Part shown: one piece after another, positions 9,512 to 17,872 of the stretch
Layout of the letters: every line of letters begins with the position of its first letter
Numbering within the stretch: position 1 is the first letter of the stretch
Origin: Thiodiazotropha sp040507035
GTDB lineage: Bacteria > Pseudomonadota > Gammaproteobacteria > Chromatiales > Chromatiaceae
NCBI GenBank assembly: GCA_040507035.1
Contig: JBEVVR010000017.1
Location: 1 to 64,000 of the forward strand
Direction of reading: 5' to 3'
DNA length: 64,000 nucleotides
The notes under the pieces: generated by a model
Seen by the model: only the letters and a program-made list of their open reading frames with translations
Told to the model about the DNA's origin: nothing
The model's database searches: none
Position numbers and translations under genes: made by a program

Positions 9512-10596
9512 CACAAGTACAACGCGCACCTGCAGAAACCAAGTTTTCGGAGGAGTTAACGCGGCTGCAGGAAAATGATCGGGAAGCCAAACCAAATGGG
9601 TGGTCGTTATCGCCGAGATCGGTAAGGAGTTTTATTCTTGGTGATAAAACCCTCGATGTATCACAAAAGTTCTTTGGGGATGATCCGCTAGTTGACCGAT
9701 GCATCGTTTCTTTGATGGGACACCAGGGATTGATGCTGGTTGGAGAACCTGGCACGGCAAAGTCTTTGCTTTCCGAACTATTGGCCGCGGCAATTAGCGG
9801 TGACTCAAATCTTGTGATCCAAGGCTCGGCCGGCATTCTAGAAGATCATCTTCGATACGGATGGAACTATGCGCTTTTGCTAGCTGAAGGGCCTGGTGAA
9901 AAGGCACTGGTTCCCTCACCTGTACTTTCGGCTATGCAAACGGGAAAAATTGCGCGCCTGGAAGAATTAACACGCTGTGCGCCAGAGGTTCAGGATGCGA
10001 TGATTTCTCTTCTGTCAGAAAAGACAATCTCTATTCCCGAATTAGGACCTGGTAAAGAGGTCCGCGCTGTACCCGGTTTCAATGTGATTGGAACCGCAAA
10101 CCTAAGAGATCGTGGTGTACACGACATGTCGAGCGCGTTGAAACGACGTTTTAATTTCGAAACCGTCAAACCCATAGCCGATGCCAATTTTGAAAAAGAA
10201 CTTGTTGCTCGTCAAGTTGCCGAACGGATGAACAATCACGCAACTATCGCGCCTATCGATACCAATGTGATCGACGTATTGGTCTCCGTATTTCGAGATT
10301 TACGAACCGGTAAGACAGTGGATGGCGCCTCCGTAGCATCACCGAACAGCGTTATGTCGACGGCTGAGGCTGTTAACGTTGCGCATGCCGCTGCGCTTGA
10401 TGCTTTATATTTAGATGGTTCCAAGGTATCGACATCACATGTTGCTCGGCAAATCCGTGGTGTTGTATTTAAAGATGACCTTGAGGACGCTCGACGTTTT
10501 CGTGCCTACGTTGATCAAATCGCCAAGGTTCGGATGAAAAAGAGCAAAGCGTGGTCTGAGTTTTACAAGACTGCGAAGAAGGATTTAGATGGATGA
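9502..10596 (+). CDS. MoxR-family AAA+ ATPase, YehL-type
   Basis: 364 residues. Walker A is GEPGTAKS (81-88). The Walker B region reads IARLEELTR (150-158), so the usual Asp-Glu pair is Glu-Glu, which I believe is usual for the YehL branch. Sensor 1 is TAN (198-200) and an arginine-finger candidate is the RR at 215-216. MoxR ATPases act with VWA-domain proteins as chaperones or metal-insertion and remodelling machines; the VWA partner is two genes downstream. The gene overlaps both neighbours by a few bases, so translation is coupled. Confidence 0.88.
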   Translation: MDVTQVQRAPAETKFSEELTRLQENDREAKPNGWSLSPRSVRSFILGDKTLDVSQKFFGDDPLVDRCIVSLMGHQGLMLVGEPGTAKSLLSELLAAAISGDSNLVIQGSAGILEDHLRYGWNYALLLAEGPGEKALVPSPVLSAMQTGKIARLEELTRCAPEVQDAMISLLSEKTISIPELGPGKEVRAVPGFNVIGTANLRDRGVHDMSSALKRRFNFETVKPIADANFEKELVARQVAERMNNHATIAPIDTNVIDVLVSVFRDLRTGKTVDGASVASPNSVMSTAEAVNVAHAAALDALYLDGSKVSTSHVARQIRGVVFKDDLEDARRFRAYVDQIAKVRMKKSKAWSEFYKTAKKDLDG

Positions 10597-12985
10597 CCTA
10601 CCTCATCTGGAATCACTTCGCGAGTCGTTGATTCAGGAAGACTCAGGACTGTATTTCGCACCGATAAGACATCACTCACCCGCTTGCGCATGGGCAGTAG
10701 GTGAACTCATTCGTGAAATCAGACCCCGCCAAATCCTGATCGAGGCTCCTGCCGATCTGCAAAAGCACATCAAGTTAATTGTCGACAAAAACACGGTTCC
10801 GCCTGTCGCACTTGCGGCTTTTGTAGATCAAAAAGAACATCCTCGACTCGCCACCTACTATCCATTCTGCGCCCATTCACCGGAGTATGTTGCTTTGATA
10901 GAAGGGCATAAACTCAGGGCAAAGCTTCAGTTCATCGACCTACCTTCGGCCAATAAAGCCATGATATCGACTCCATCTTCGGATGAAAATTTAGTGGTCG
11001 ATAGTGAAGAACATTTCAATACCGGCGATTTCGTTACCGCAATGTGTAAAAAAATCGGCTGTCGAAATGGCTATGAACTATGGGATCACCTGTTTGAATC
11101 CCGTCTTGGTCAGGAAAATTGGAGAGACTTTTTCGCTGACGTTGGCGCCTATTGTGCATCCCTACGAGATGCCACGCCTAAACAAGAGATAGAGCTTAAT
11201 GGCGATCAAGTTCGTGAAGATCACATGAATCATGCAATCCTCGATGCATTAAAAAAACAAGGCCCTATCTTAGTAATTACAGGAGGATTTCACACCAATG
11301 CATTGATAAATAGAAAAAAAATAAAAAAAAGAGCCAAGAAAACCTCAACTGTACCTCAAGCAAATTCTTATTTGATTCGATATGGTTTTGAAGCGCTTGA
11401 TGCATTAAGTGGTTATGGCGCAGGCTTACCACAACCAGGTTACTACGACTATTTATGGCTGCGGGCTAAAGACGCAAATGGTGCACCGCAGTGGCGCGAA
11501 ACCGCATTAGATCTGATATCCAGATTTAGTCATAAACTGCGAGAGGAAGGCCATACGATTAGCGTACCAGCCCAAGTAGAGGTACTACGCGTTGCCGAAG
11601 CTTTAGCGGCTATGCGTGGCAGACAAGGGGCAGGGCGTCATGACCTAATCGATGCGGTCAGAACAGCCTTGGTGAAAGGCGAAGTAGGCACTCGTGAGAT
11701 ATGGACCGAAAGGTTATTGGACTTTCTTCGAGGGAATGCAATCGGAGATATACCTTCCTCAGCTGGATCACCTCCTATTGTCGACGATGCTCGATCTCGA
11801 GCGCAGAGTATGCGTATCGATGTTAGTGATGGTTCAAGAAGGCAACGCAAACTTGATATCCGAAGAAAGCCTTCACATTTATCTGTGTCGCACTTCTTTC
11901 ACGCGATGTCCCTGTTGGAATCAGGATTTTCCGATCGCCTTGCAGGACCAGACTTTGTACTTGGAGTAAATACCGAGAGACTGTTTGAAGAGTGGTCTTA
12001 TGCCTGGTCTCCGATGGTAGAAGGGCGCTTAATATCGGTGGCGACTCTTGGTGATAGCATTGATAGCGCCTGCATTGGCGTATTGAAAAAACACAAGTCT
12101 GAACTCCGAGAAGCAGGTAAAAGTCGCGATATCGTCAGCTTAACCAATGTGTTCATACAGGGCTTACTTGCAGGTCTTGGTGATAAACTACACGGCTTTC
12201 TCAAGGATCTTACTGCTGACATCAACGCCCACGGCGAGTTCTGTTCTGTGGCACAGACCTTGCGCAGGCTTCACACAATTACTAACGCTTCAGGTCCCTT
12301 ACAAATATCGCAAGGTTTACCACTTGATGAAGTCCGTCAGGCCGCGTATCAAAGGCTTATTTATCTTTGCGACGACCTCCCAAAGACACCTGAAGAAACC
12401 ATCCAGGAACACATTGAATCGCTGCGAATCATAATGGAACTGCTACGTTCACCTGGTGCTCAAGTGTTCGATCGAAGTCAATTCGATGATGCGGTTAATC
12501 GCGTTGCTGATGCTAAACCGCCACCTGCCATACTCGGATCGGTCTTGGCAATTGCCTTCGCTGCTGAGGTAAGAACGACTAAAGATATATGCCGCGCTTT
12601 AGCCGGAAGTTTTTATGGTAGCTCCGATAATTCAGTGGATCGCATAGGCATCTTAAGGGGGTTACTTTATACAACGCCTGAAATCATCTGGCGTAACAGG
12701 GAAGTGTTAGTACAAATTGATGAGTTGCTGTGTGATCTGTCTGAAGACGAATTTCTTGAATTGTTGCCCCACCTTCGGTTGGCATTTACGGAGCTTAACC
12801 CGCGCGAAACCGATCGGGTTGCCAACCTGCTTGCAAATATGCATGGAGGTAAGGCATTTGAATTCCTCGATTCTCAACACGGACTTTCGCAAGGAGATCT
12901 ACAGCTAGGGATAGAGATTGAGCGCAAGTTGAGAAAAAGCCTGCAGTCAGATGGACTGGAGGCATGGTTAGAGGAGGGTGCATGA
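10589..12985 (+). CDS. DUF5682-family protein, possible EreA/ChaN/TIKI-like hydrolase
   Basis: 798 residues. The N-terminus matches DUF5682: APIRHHSPACAW (24-35) followed by the strand ILIEAPAD (49-56). Further on are REDHMNHAI (209-217) and VITGGFHT (229-236). This order (HH motif, Glu on a strand, R-E-x-x-M, G-x-x-H) resembles the EreA/ChaN/TraB-TIKI superfamily, so a metal-dependent hydrolase fold is possible; this is inference. The remainder is helical with no recognised domain. It sits between the MoxR ATPase and the VWA gene, the position of YehM in E. coli, and overlaps both (8 bases upstream, ATGA downstream). Confidence 0.78.
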   Translation: MDDLPHLESLRESLIQEDSGLYFAPIRHHSPACAWAVGELIREIRPRQILIEAPADLQKHIKLIVDKNTVPPVALAAFVDQKEHPRLATYYPFCAHSPEYVALIEGHKLRAKLQFIDLPSANKAMISTPSSDENLVVDSEEHFNTGDFVTAMCKKIGCRNGYELWDHLFESRLGQENWRDFFADVGAYCASLRDATPKQEIELNGDQVREDHMNHAILDALKKQGPILVITGGFHTNALINRKKIKKRAKKTSTVPQANSYLIRYGFEALDALSGYGAGLPQPGYYDYLWLRAKDANGAPQWRETALDLISRFSHKLREEGHTISVPAQVEVLRVAEALAAMRGRQGAGRHDLIDAVRTALVKGEVGTREIWTERLLDFLRGNAIGDIPSSAGSPPIVDDARSRAQSMRIDVSDGSRRQRKLDIRRKPSHLSVSHFFHAMSLLESGFSDRLAGPDFVLGVNTERLFEEWSYAWSPMVEGRLISVATLGDSIDSACIGVLKKHKSELREAGKSRDIVSLTNVFIQGLLAGLGDKLHGFLKDLTADINAHGEFCSVAQTLRRLHTITNASGPLQISQGLPLDEVRQAAYQRLIYLCDDLPKTPEETIQEHIESLRIIMELLRSPGAQVFDRSQFDDAVNRVADAKPPPAILGSVLAIAFAAEVRTTKDICRALAGSFYGSSDNSVDRIGILRGLLYTTPEIIWRNREVLVQIDELLCDLSEDEFLELLPHLRLAFTELNPRETDRVANLLANMHGGKAFEFLDSQHGLSQGDLQLGIEIERKLRKSLQSDGLEAWLEEGA

Positions 12986-14097
12986 ATAAAAACACGCAAC
13001 GTCGCTGGCGCTTGGCCCTCGGAAGATACGCCCGCGATAACCTCGGAGCGCTTGAGAAAGGTGATCAGGAAATTGATCGTACCCTGGATTTCCTATACTC
13101 ACGTGAATATGCAAAACGAGGTGTGAAAACTGGTCGTGGCCCAGGAAGCCTTGACCCCACCCAAATGAATGCTGTCAATTGGCTCGGCAAAGCGAGAAGT
13201 CTTTTTCCTGAAACCGTTTTTGAAACCTTACAAGACCATGCCCTTGATCGATACGGACTAACCGATTTACTTAATGATCCAAAAACTCTGGAATCGCTAG
13301 AGCCAAATCAGAATCTACTTAAAGTCCTCCTTGGATTCCAGGGACGCGCTCAACCAGCCATCAAGAACAAGCTACGTGAAATAGCGGAACAAGTTATTCG
13401 AGAAATCGTTGCGCGGTTGCAAACAGAAATTCAACGAGCATTTTCAGGTCGCAAGAATCGTTTCAGAAGATCAAACATAGCATCAGCTGCTAATTTCGAC
13501 TGGCGAACGACAATTAGAGCGAACTTGAAAAACTATGATCCAAATCGAGAACGTATTATCGCGGATAGAATATTTTTCAATGCTCGTGAACGGCGCCATC
13601 TTCCTTGGAGAGTCATTCTATGTGTTGATCAATCCGGCTCAATGACAGACAGCATAATCTACTCAGCAGTAATGGCGGCAATTTTGTCAGGATTGCCAGG
13701 CGTTAACGTTAACATGGTGCTTTTCGATACCTCTGTAATCGATGTTTCTGATCGACTTACAGATCCTTTGGAAACACTGCTATCGGTACAACTTGGCGGC
13801 GGCACAGACATCGGCAAAGCAACAACTTATTGTGAGAATCTCGTTGAAGATGCAGATCGGACGGTATTTGCACTCATCAGCGACTTTGGAGAAGGGGCTT
13901 CACCGCGTAGGCTATATGCATCCGTGGCCCGTCTTGCTGAACAACGGGTAAAACTCATCGGTCTCGCGGCATTAGACGACGCAGGCGAACCGGTTTATGA
14001 CCACGTCATAGCAGGCAAATTGGCAGACCTTGGTATGAATGTCGGGTCGATGACACCAGACCGGTTTGCTCAATGGTTGGCAGGAGTCATGCAATGA
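12982..14097 (+). CDS. VWA-domain (CoxE-like) protein, YehP-type
   Basis: 371 residues from the ATG at 12982. That start makes an ATGA overlap with the previous stop and has GAGGAGGG upstream; an in-frame ATG at 12964 is less likely. The N-terminal 200 residues are helical and basic. A von Willebrand A domain follows with an intact MIDAS: DQSGS (216-220), GGGTDIG (272-278) and SDFGEG further on. VWA proteins of this kind are the usual partner or adaptor of MoxR ATPases. No signal peptide is present, so the complex is likely cytoplasmic. Confidence 0.88.
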   Translation: MNKNTQRRWRLALGRYARDNLGALEKGDQEIDRTLDFLYSREYAKRGVKTGRGPGSLDPTQMNAVNWLGKARSLFPETVFETLQDHALDRYGLTDLLNDPKTLESLEPNQNLLKVLLGFQGRAQPAIKNKLREIAEQVIREIVARLQTEIQRAFSGRKNRFRRSNIASAANFDWRTTIRANLKNYDPNRERIIADRIFFNARERRHLPWRVILCVDQSGSMTDSIIYSAVMAAILSGLPGVNVNMVLFDTSVIDVSDRLTDPLETLLSVQLGGGTDIGKATTYCENLVEDADRTVFALISDFGEGASPRRLYASVARLAEQRVKLIGLAALDDAGEPVYDHVIAGKLADLGMNVGSMTPDRFAQWLAGVMQ

Positions 14098-16046
14098 CAC
14101 TCAGGTCGATGATGTTAAGCTACGACAGACTGGCACTTGAATCATTAACATCAAAGGGTTTGTTAAGACGGGCTCAAAAAGACGTCGACTCAGGCCTGGT
14201 CAGAATCGACAAAGCTGACGAGAAAGCAGCCACAATCAGTGTAGGAGAAGAGACTGTAGAGGTTGACGAAAATGGCCCAAAGTCCGCCTCTTGCACCTGT
14301 AAAGCACATGGTATATGTCGGCATATAGTTGCGGCGGTTCTGATGCTTCGCACGCAGCAATCTTCAGTTGAAGAAACATCAGACGAATCCCAGTCAATCT
14401 CAGCGTCAAAGGAGATCTGTGCTCTAACAGAAGAACAAGTCATCAAATTTTCCGGTGCTGACTGGAGTAAATCCCTCGCGCTAATGTCCGGCAACCTCCA
14501 GGTTAACATCCATGAGGAAGGGCTTAACGTCGCTGTTTTGTTTGAAGACATGGACGCCAAAGTCACCTTTATTGGTGGGAGCGGTCTAAAGGGTGCCGCT
14601 TATAAAGGACCGAAAACGCGCAAGCGGCTTTTGTCTACCGTAGCGGCACTACTGGTGCGGCAAAATGAGGGCCTGCAACTTTCGGAAAGTTCGCATATTA
14701 TAGGAGATGATTTTAGGATTGATGACGATTTTATCAACAACGCTCAGCAGATTATCGAACAGGCGGCATCCGTCACCTTGTTGAGCAGATCTCCAATTGG
14801 ACAAGACCTGTTATTGGAGCTCTCAATCTCTAGCCGCTGTGAGTCGCTACCAAGACTTTCTGCCGAACTGAGGGCCTTAGCGCAACAGTCTCGAGCTGCG
14901 AGTGAAAGAAATATCAATTTTGATACTTCGACCTTCTTACTGCAATCTTCCCGTACCTATGCCTTATTGGAAGCACTTCGAGTAGATCCATCGAATCAGA
15001 TTTTAACCGGTTCAATAAAACGCGAATACAAAATCGCTAAACCGATGGAAGTATGGCCATTAGCGGTATCACGCTGGCGAAGTAGAACAGGGGCAAGGGG
15101 ACTTAGTGCTTATCTATTTAATCCAGTGTCTTGTGAATGGTTAACCATGCTTGAAGGCCGAAGTGCTGGTACCGATCTATCTTTCGACGTGTCAACTGCC
15201 TACCAGATGTCTGTTTTGGGTTCTAGTACGTTAAGCGGCATTATGGGTAGACGAGTTCATTTGACCAATCCTATGATTGCAAGTGATGGATCCATTTCGA
15301 AAAAGAGCCAGGATAGTCGCATCCATAAACAGGCGTTAACACTGGAAGAGATTCTTAAATCTAAGGGATCTCACAACGAATGGAGATCCTTTAGGAATGA
15401 TGTGGAAACTCGAATAGGCCAGGGGATTTGTAGGCGCCAAGTCCCGCTTCCTGCTTTGATTATTCCCTCTGGATATGGCCGGATAGGATTTGATGATGTC
15501 AACCAAATCTATACTTACGAGGTACGCGATAAACATGGTGATTCTCTCATCTTAAGCATTCCTGCTGATGACAACCAAACGGCGATTCGCCTAGGGAAGA
15601 TGGGTAGGGAAGTTCAGGGTATTGTCGTTGAAACATCGCTGGGAAATGACGGCATTCAGGTAAGGCCAGTTTCATTTTTTGTCAAACAATCTTCGGGTAT
15701 ATCAATCCATAACATAGACTTTGACTATTGGAAGAGTGAACGTGGCATCAAAAAAGTGATCTCAAAGTTCCGTGAAAGCGTAGCTAATAAACCATTATTG
15801 GCATATCAAACCAATAAGAGCAGCCCGTTCAAGCAGACCCTATCTGATTCGATTGACGAGTTGGTGAACCTCACCAGTTCTTCACCCATAACAAAAGAGA
15901 CTAGACTCTTGGTTAGAAGACTCGAATCTATCGGATGCTCCACATTCGCAGACTCTTTTGAAAAAGCAATAAGACTAAAAGATTTACGGTCGATATTTAA
16001 AGCAGGTTTTCTCGCAAGCGAGATTGATGCAATGCTCAAGTTTTAA
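14094..16046 (+). CDS. SWIM zinc-finger protein, YehQ-type
   Basis: 650 residues from the ATG at 14094, which overlaps the VWA stop as ATGA and has CAGGAG upstream; the in-frame ATG at 14073 would extend into the VWA gene. A SWIM finger (CxC...CxH) is formed by C67, C69, C75 and H77. The rest has no motif I recognise. SWIM fingers bind DNA or proteins. The gene closes the five-gene cassette. The same set and order occur as yehI-L-M-P-Q in E. coli, whose function is not established. Confidence 0.82.
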   Translation: MTLRSMMLSYDRLALESLTSKGLLRRAQKDVDSGLVRIDKADEKAATISVGEETVEVDENGPKSASCTCKAHGICRHIVAAVLMLRTQQSSVEETSDESQSISASKEICALTEEQVIKFSGADWSKSLALMSGNLQVNIHEEGLNVAVLFEDMDAKVTFIGGSGLKGAAYKGPKTRKRLLSTVAALLVRQNEGLQLSESSHIIGDDFRIDDDFINNAQQIIEQAASVTLLSRSPIGQDLLLELSISSRCESLPRLSAELRALAQQSRAASERNINFDTSTFLLQSSRTYALLEALRVDPSNQILTGSIKREYKIAKPMEVWPLAVSRWRSRTGARGLSAYLFNPVSCEWLTMLEGRSAGTDLSFDVSTAYQMSVLGSSTLSGIMGRRVHLTNPMIASDGSISKKSQDSRIHKQALTLEEILKSKGSHNEWRSFRNDVETRIGQGICRRQVPLPALIIPSGYGRIGFDDVNQIYTYEVRDKHGDSLILSIPADDNQTAIRLGKMGREVQGIVVETSLGNDGIQVRPVSFFVKQSSGISIHNIDFDYWKSERGIKKVISKFRESVANKPLLAYQTNKSSPFKQTLSDSIDELVNLTSSSPITKETRLLVRRLESIGCSTFADSFEKAIRLKDLRSIFKAGFLASEIDAMLKF

Positions 16047-16663
16047 TTTTGTTTAAACGGGATTATTAGACGACAAAAGCTTTTCTGGTTTGATTTTGAT
16101 ATCTCGGATGCCTAAGAGGGCATACTCCTACGTGAAATGTAGGACGCTCATGTTGGTATTGACCGCTAGATTTCAAGCTGAGTAAACCCGATACATCTCA
16201 AATGAGAGAACCTGCCGGCGATAAACTGCCTGAGAGCATTTGGGTCACCCCTAGGCAAAAAGCGGACAACTCGGGCGGGGGATCTTTAAATTCACATAAC
16301 GGTTCCTTTTCGCATCTAGACTATTTAACATAATATACATTATGCATCTTTTATATATATCGGTCTATTTGTCAATTACGTTGATATCTTGGCGTATAAT
16401 TTACTTTATTATATAGCTGTAACTTTCTGAAATTATTTTACTTAATTGTCATGCCTAACGCTTTGCAAGGAAGCGCACCCTATCGTGAGCACTCTGCCAC
16501 CAACAAGACTCTAAATGGTCGCTAGATAGGTTTGCAGGCCTTCCATCTCCTGATCGGTGTTACTCCCTTGATGAAAATCCATCAGACCGCGACCACTCTC
16601 GCCGAGTACAGGTTAGATATCGCTAGGACCAGAAATTCACAAAGACTGGCGACTGAAATAGCA
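16047..16663. other. Non-coding stretch after the SWIM gene
   Basis: About 620 bases without a convincing gene. The part near 16320-16450 is very rich in A+T. A short inverted repeat (TCCTAC/GTAGGA) lies near 16129-16147 with no T tract. No RNA gene or mobile-element end was recognised. Confidence 0.5.
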
Positions 16664-16978
16664 TCAGCTGGTTATCAAGCGGTGATCCATGGGGTCGGCA
16701 TCAACCATATCCTGGGCACAGGCCCGTAACAGCAAACGCATCAGACAACGTTTCGATTCGCAATCGAGACAGTGCATGTCCGAAGCACAAATACGTCTCC
16801 CCTTCAGCAGTTGCAGAAGCGTGGATGAATCGATTTCAACCCGCACCAGCTGCGACTCATCGGCATTGTGTGCGCCCTTTACCTGAGTCCCAACCGTAGG
16901 ATGTTGGCGCATTATACGAAGAGTCGGCTCGATATCCGGCCTTTGTATGACCTTATCATTTTGTTCGCAGGGATACAT
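16664..16978 (-). CDS. Small Cys-rich conserved hypothetical protein, probably Fur-controlled
   Basis: 104 residues. A very good ribosome site (GGGAGGT, 5 bases before the ATG at 16978) supports it as a real gene. The C-terminal half contains CASDMHCLDCESKRC and LLLRAC, so a cluster of five cysteines plus one histidine could bind metal or an Fe-S cluster. No known domain was recognised. A Fur-box-like site lies 45 bases upstream of the start (17023-17041), which suggests expression under iron limitation. An overlapping frame on the plus strand (16532-16729) lacks these supports. Confidence 0.68.
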   Translation of the reverse strand: MYPCEQNDKVIQRPDIEPTLRIMRQHPTVGTQVKGAHNADESQLVRVEIDSSTLLQLLKGRRICASDMHCLDCESKRCLMRLLLRACAQDMVDADPMDHRLITS

Positions 16979-17022
16979 GTCTACCTCCCGGGAGCTCAGT
17001 GGGTGGCTGAATTTCTATAAAT

Positions 17023-17041
17023 AATAATGCTTATCATTTGT
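17023..17041 (-). promoter_or_regulatory. Fur-box-like site
   Basis: AATAATGCTTATCATTTGT matches the 19-base palindromic Fur consensus (GATAATGATTATCATTATC) at 14 of 19 positions by hand count, including an unbroken TTATCATT. It lies between the broken cupin gene and the small Cys-rich gene, in promoter position for the latter. Confidence 0.55.
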
Positions 17042-17158
17042 ATTAGCAAGTCGGCTTTTGCTATTTACCCCATTGAATAAATGGGCTTATGGAGAATAGC
17101 TGCTTTGCAGCAGTGAAAGTGTGCTTTTGCGCCTTACTACTTTATTGATAGTGTGCGC

Positions 17159-17416
17159 TCAGATCTTGTGCGAGACGGCTGAGCCAAAGAATGCGAGTAC
17201 GGTCAGGTCTTCCTCAACCTCGAAGAAGGTATGTTCACTGGCTGCCTTGACATAGAGAAGCGTCCCCTTCCCTACCGGATGATCATCATTTTCTATGCGC
17301 AGGCGCCCATGCCCTTCAAGGACAAAATAGAGTTCATCTTCAACATGGGCACTCTGCATCTCCTTCGAACCGGCTGGAATGTGGTAGACAGAGCAACTTC
17401 TGATCAGACATATGCC
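17159..17416 (-). pseudogene. Truncated or frameshifted cupin-domain protein
   Basis: The frame encodes a clear small cupin: YHIPAGSKEMQSAHVEDELY, then LEGHGRLRIEN, GTLLYV and EEDLTVLAFFGSA. It is open from a stop at 17417 but has no usual start before an internal ATG at 17359, which would cut off part of the first strand. An ATG beginning MSDQKLLC lies one base out of frame around 17400; a single-base change near 17383-17390 would join it to the cupin. So this is either a recent frameshift, an assembly error, or a gene with an unusual start. Related small cupins also have a longer N-terminus. Confidence 0.5.
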
Positions 17417-17686
17417 TTACTCTGGTGAGACTTGATTCTATTGTGTTACACAAATTATGTGATTTCTATCTGAATCTTATCATCTAACACAAGGATATCG
17501 GTGGCATCCAAGGTCTGCCGCTGAATCCAGGGGGCGCTTCAGCTCTGATCACACTCCAGGGTAAGGGCTTGCAGGTTTCCCCGTCATGGCTTTGCGCATT
17601 TTTATTCAAAAACCTGCAGATTCAGTGAGATAGTCGATCAGACCGTGAAGCCGCAACCGCTCGAGGGGTTACCCCAGTCGATAGCC

Positions 17687-17705
17687 GCTAATAGTTATCA
17701 TTCTC
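17687..17705. promoter_or_regulatory. Second Fur-box-like site, upstream of aprMBA
   Basis: GCTAATAGTTATCATTCTC matches the 19-base Fur consensus at 15 of 19 positions by hand count. It lies about 170 bases before the aprM start, so it may control apr, or it may be left over from a lost neighbouring gene. Confidence 0.4.
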
Positions 17706-17777
17706 AGCTTCATGGGGGTGGCAAGTCAGTTTTCGCGTGGCCCGGGAAAGCATCTCCAGGATCTGCCATAAACCCCG

Positions 17778-17806
17778 CTAATTAAGTCACAAGGACCCTT
17801 AATTAG
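17778..17806 (+). promoter_or_regulatory. Inverted repeat CTAATTAAG/CTTAATTAG in the apr promoter region
   Basis: Perfect 9-base arms at 17778-17786 and 17798-17806 with an 11-base spacer, centred about 80 bases before the aprM ATG. The geometry suits a dimeric regulator. It lies beside the weak promoter candidate. No T tract follows, so a terminator is unlikely. Confidence 0.4.
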
Positions 17807-17872
17807 TAAACATTAATATAAACCCATATTATTGCTGTCCGCGACCGTACCCAGGAGAGAGGAGACGCAGAT

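Larger units (their letters stand above)
17417..17872. other. Regulatory region upstream of aprM
   Basis: About 455 bases with no gene seen. It holds a second Fur-box-like site (17687-17705) and a 9-base inverted repeat (17778-17806), described separately. A weak promoter candidate is TTAGTA then TATTAT with an 18-base spacer near 17803-17832. Confidence 0.5.

Noticed and set aside
16532..16729. A 65-codon plus-strand frame
   Set aside because: It overlaps the better supported Cys-rich gene on the other strand and lacks a ribosome site.
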